Of a DNA stretch of 26,056 nt, positions 24,600 to 26,056 are shown one piece after another. Made by a program: the position numbers and the translations under genes. Each line of letters starts with the position of its first letter. The first letter of the stretch is position 1. This DNA is from DATFLK01 sp035267815 (GTDB lineage: Bacteria; Pseudomonadota; Zetaproteobacteria; Mariprofundales; Mariprofundaceae), in assembly GCA_035267815.1 (NCBI GenBank), contig DATFLK010000013.1, positions 1 through 26,056 of the forward strand, written 5' to 3'. Under the pieces are notes generated by a model. That model had not been told where the DNA came from. It saw only the letters and a list, made by a program, of their open reading frames with translations, and did no database searches.

Positions 24600-26056
<1,457 letters not shown>

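Overview
The window looks like ordinary chromosomal housekeeping DNA from a GC-rich Pseudomonadota bacterium, most likely a gamma- or zetaproteobacterium. This rests on a RhlB-type helicase next to a CpdA-type phosphodiesterase, a hemD-hemB-hemX-hemY block, an SxxxH-type TonB, and a complete suf operon headed by an Rrf2 regulator. The 16S rRNA gene is not in the window, so placement below class level is not possible. I see no insertion sequence, phage gene, CRISPR array, or defence or toxin locus.

Layout, left to right. The 5' end of ilvC leaves on the minus strand and is divergent from yaaA. A minus-strand tRNA with a CAT anticodon (probably Ile2) follows. Next is an rhlB-cpdA pair on the plus strand, whose last bases overlap a convergent orphan ABC-type periplasmic binding protein. 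A long recQ (minus) follows. The haem block hemD-hemB-hemX-hemY (plus) has overlapping or very close genes and ends in back-to-back terminators that also serve a minus-strand short-chain dehydrogenase. A stand-alone response regulator receiver (minus) comes next.

From about 12.2 to 16.6 kb, five closely packed plus-strand genes encode a membrane-anchored NusG-domain-II protein, a Gx-family membrane protein, TonB, MutY and a periplasmic gamma-glutamyltransferase.

From 24.2 down to 16.8 kb, on the minus strand, is a nine-gene unit: Rrf2 regulator, sufB, sufC, sufD, sufS, sufU, sufT, a Rieske ferredoxin and an HPP-family membrane protein. Its genes overlap or are separated by short gaps. It starts at a recognisable promoter whose -10 box lies inside a 28-bp inverted repeat, which suggests autoregulation by the Rrf2 protein. 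Upstream of it, on the same strand, is the end of an rRNA operon (23S 3' half, then 5S) closed by a strong terminator.

Functionally the region supports iron-sulfur cluster assembly, haem synthesis, iron/TonB energy coupling and DNA/RNA maintenance. MutY and the Rieske protein are themselves Fe-S clients of the Suf machinery. No clearly new system stands out. The parts least explained by known biology are the NusG-II/Gx/TonB trio, the Rieske-HPP tail of the suf operon, the orphan binding protein, and small inverted repeats in front of hemD and ilvC.
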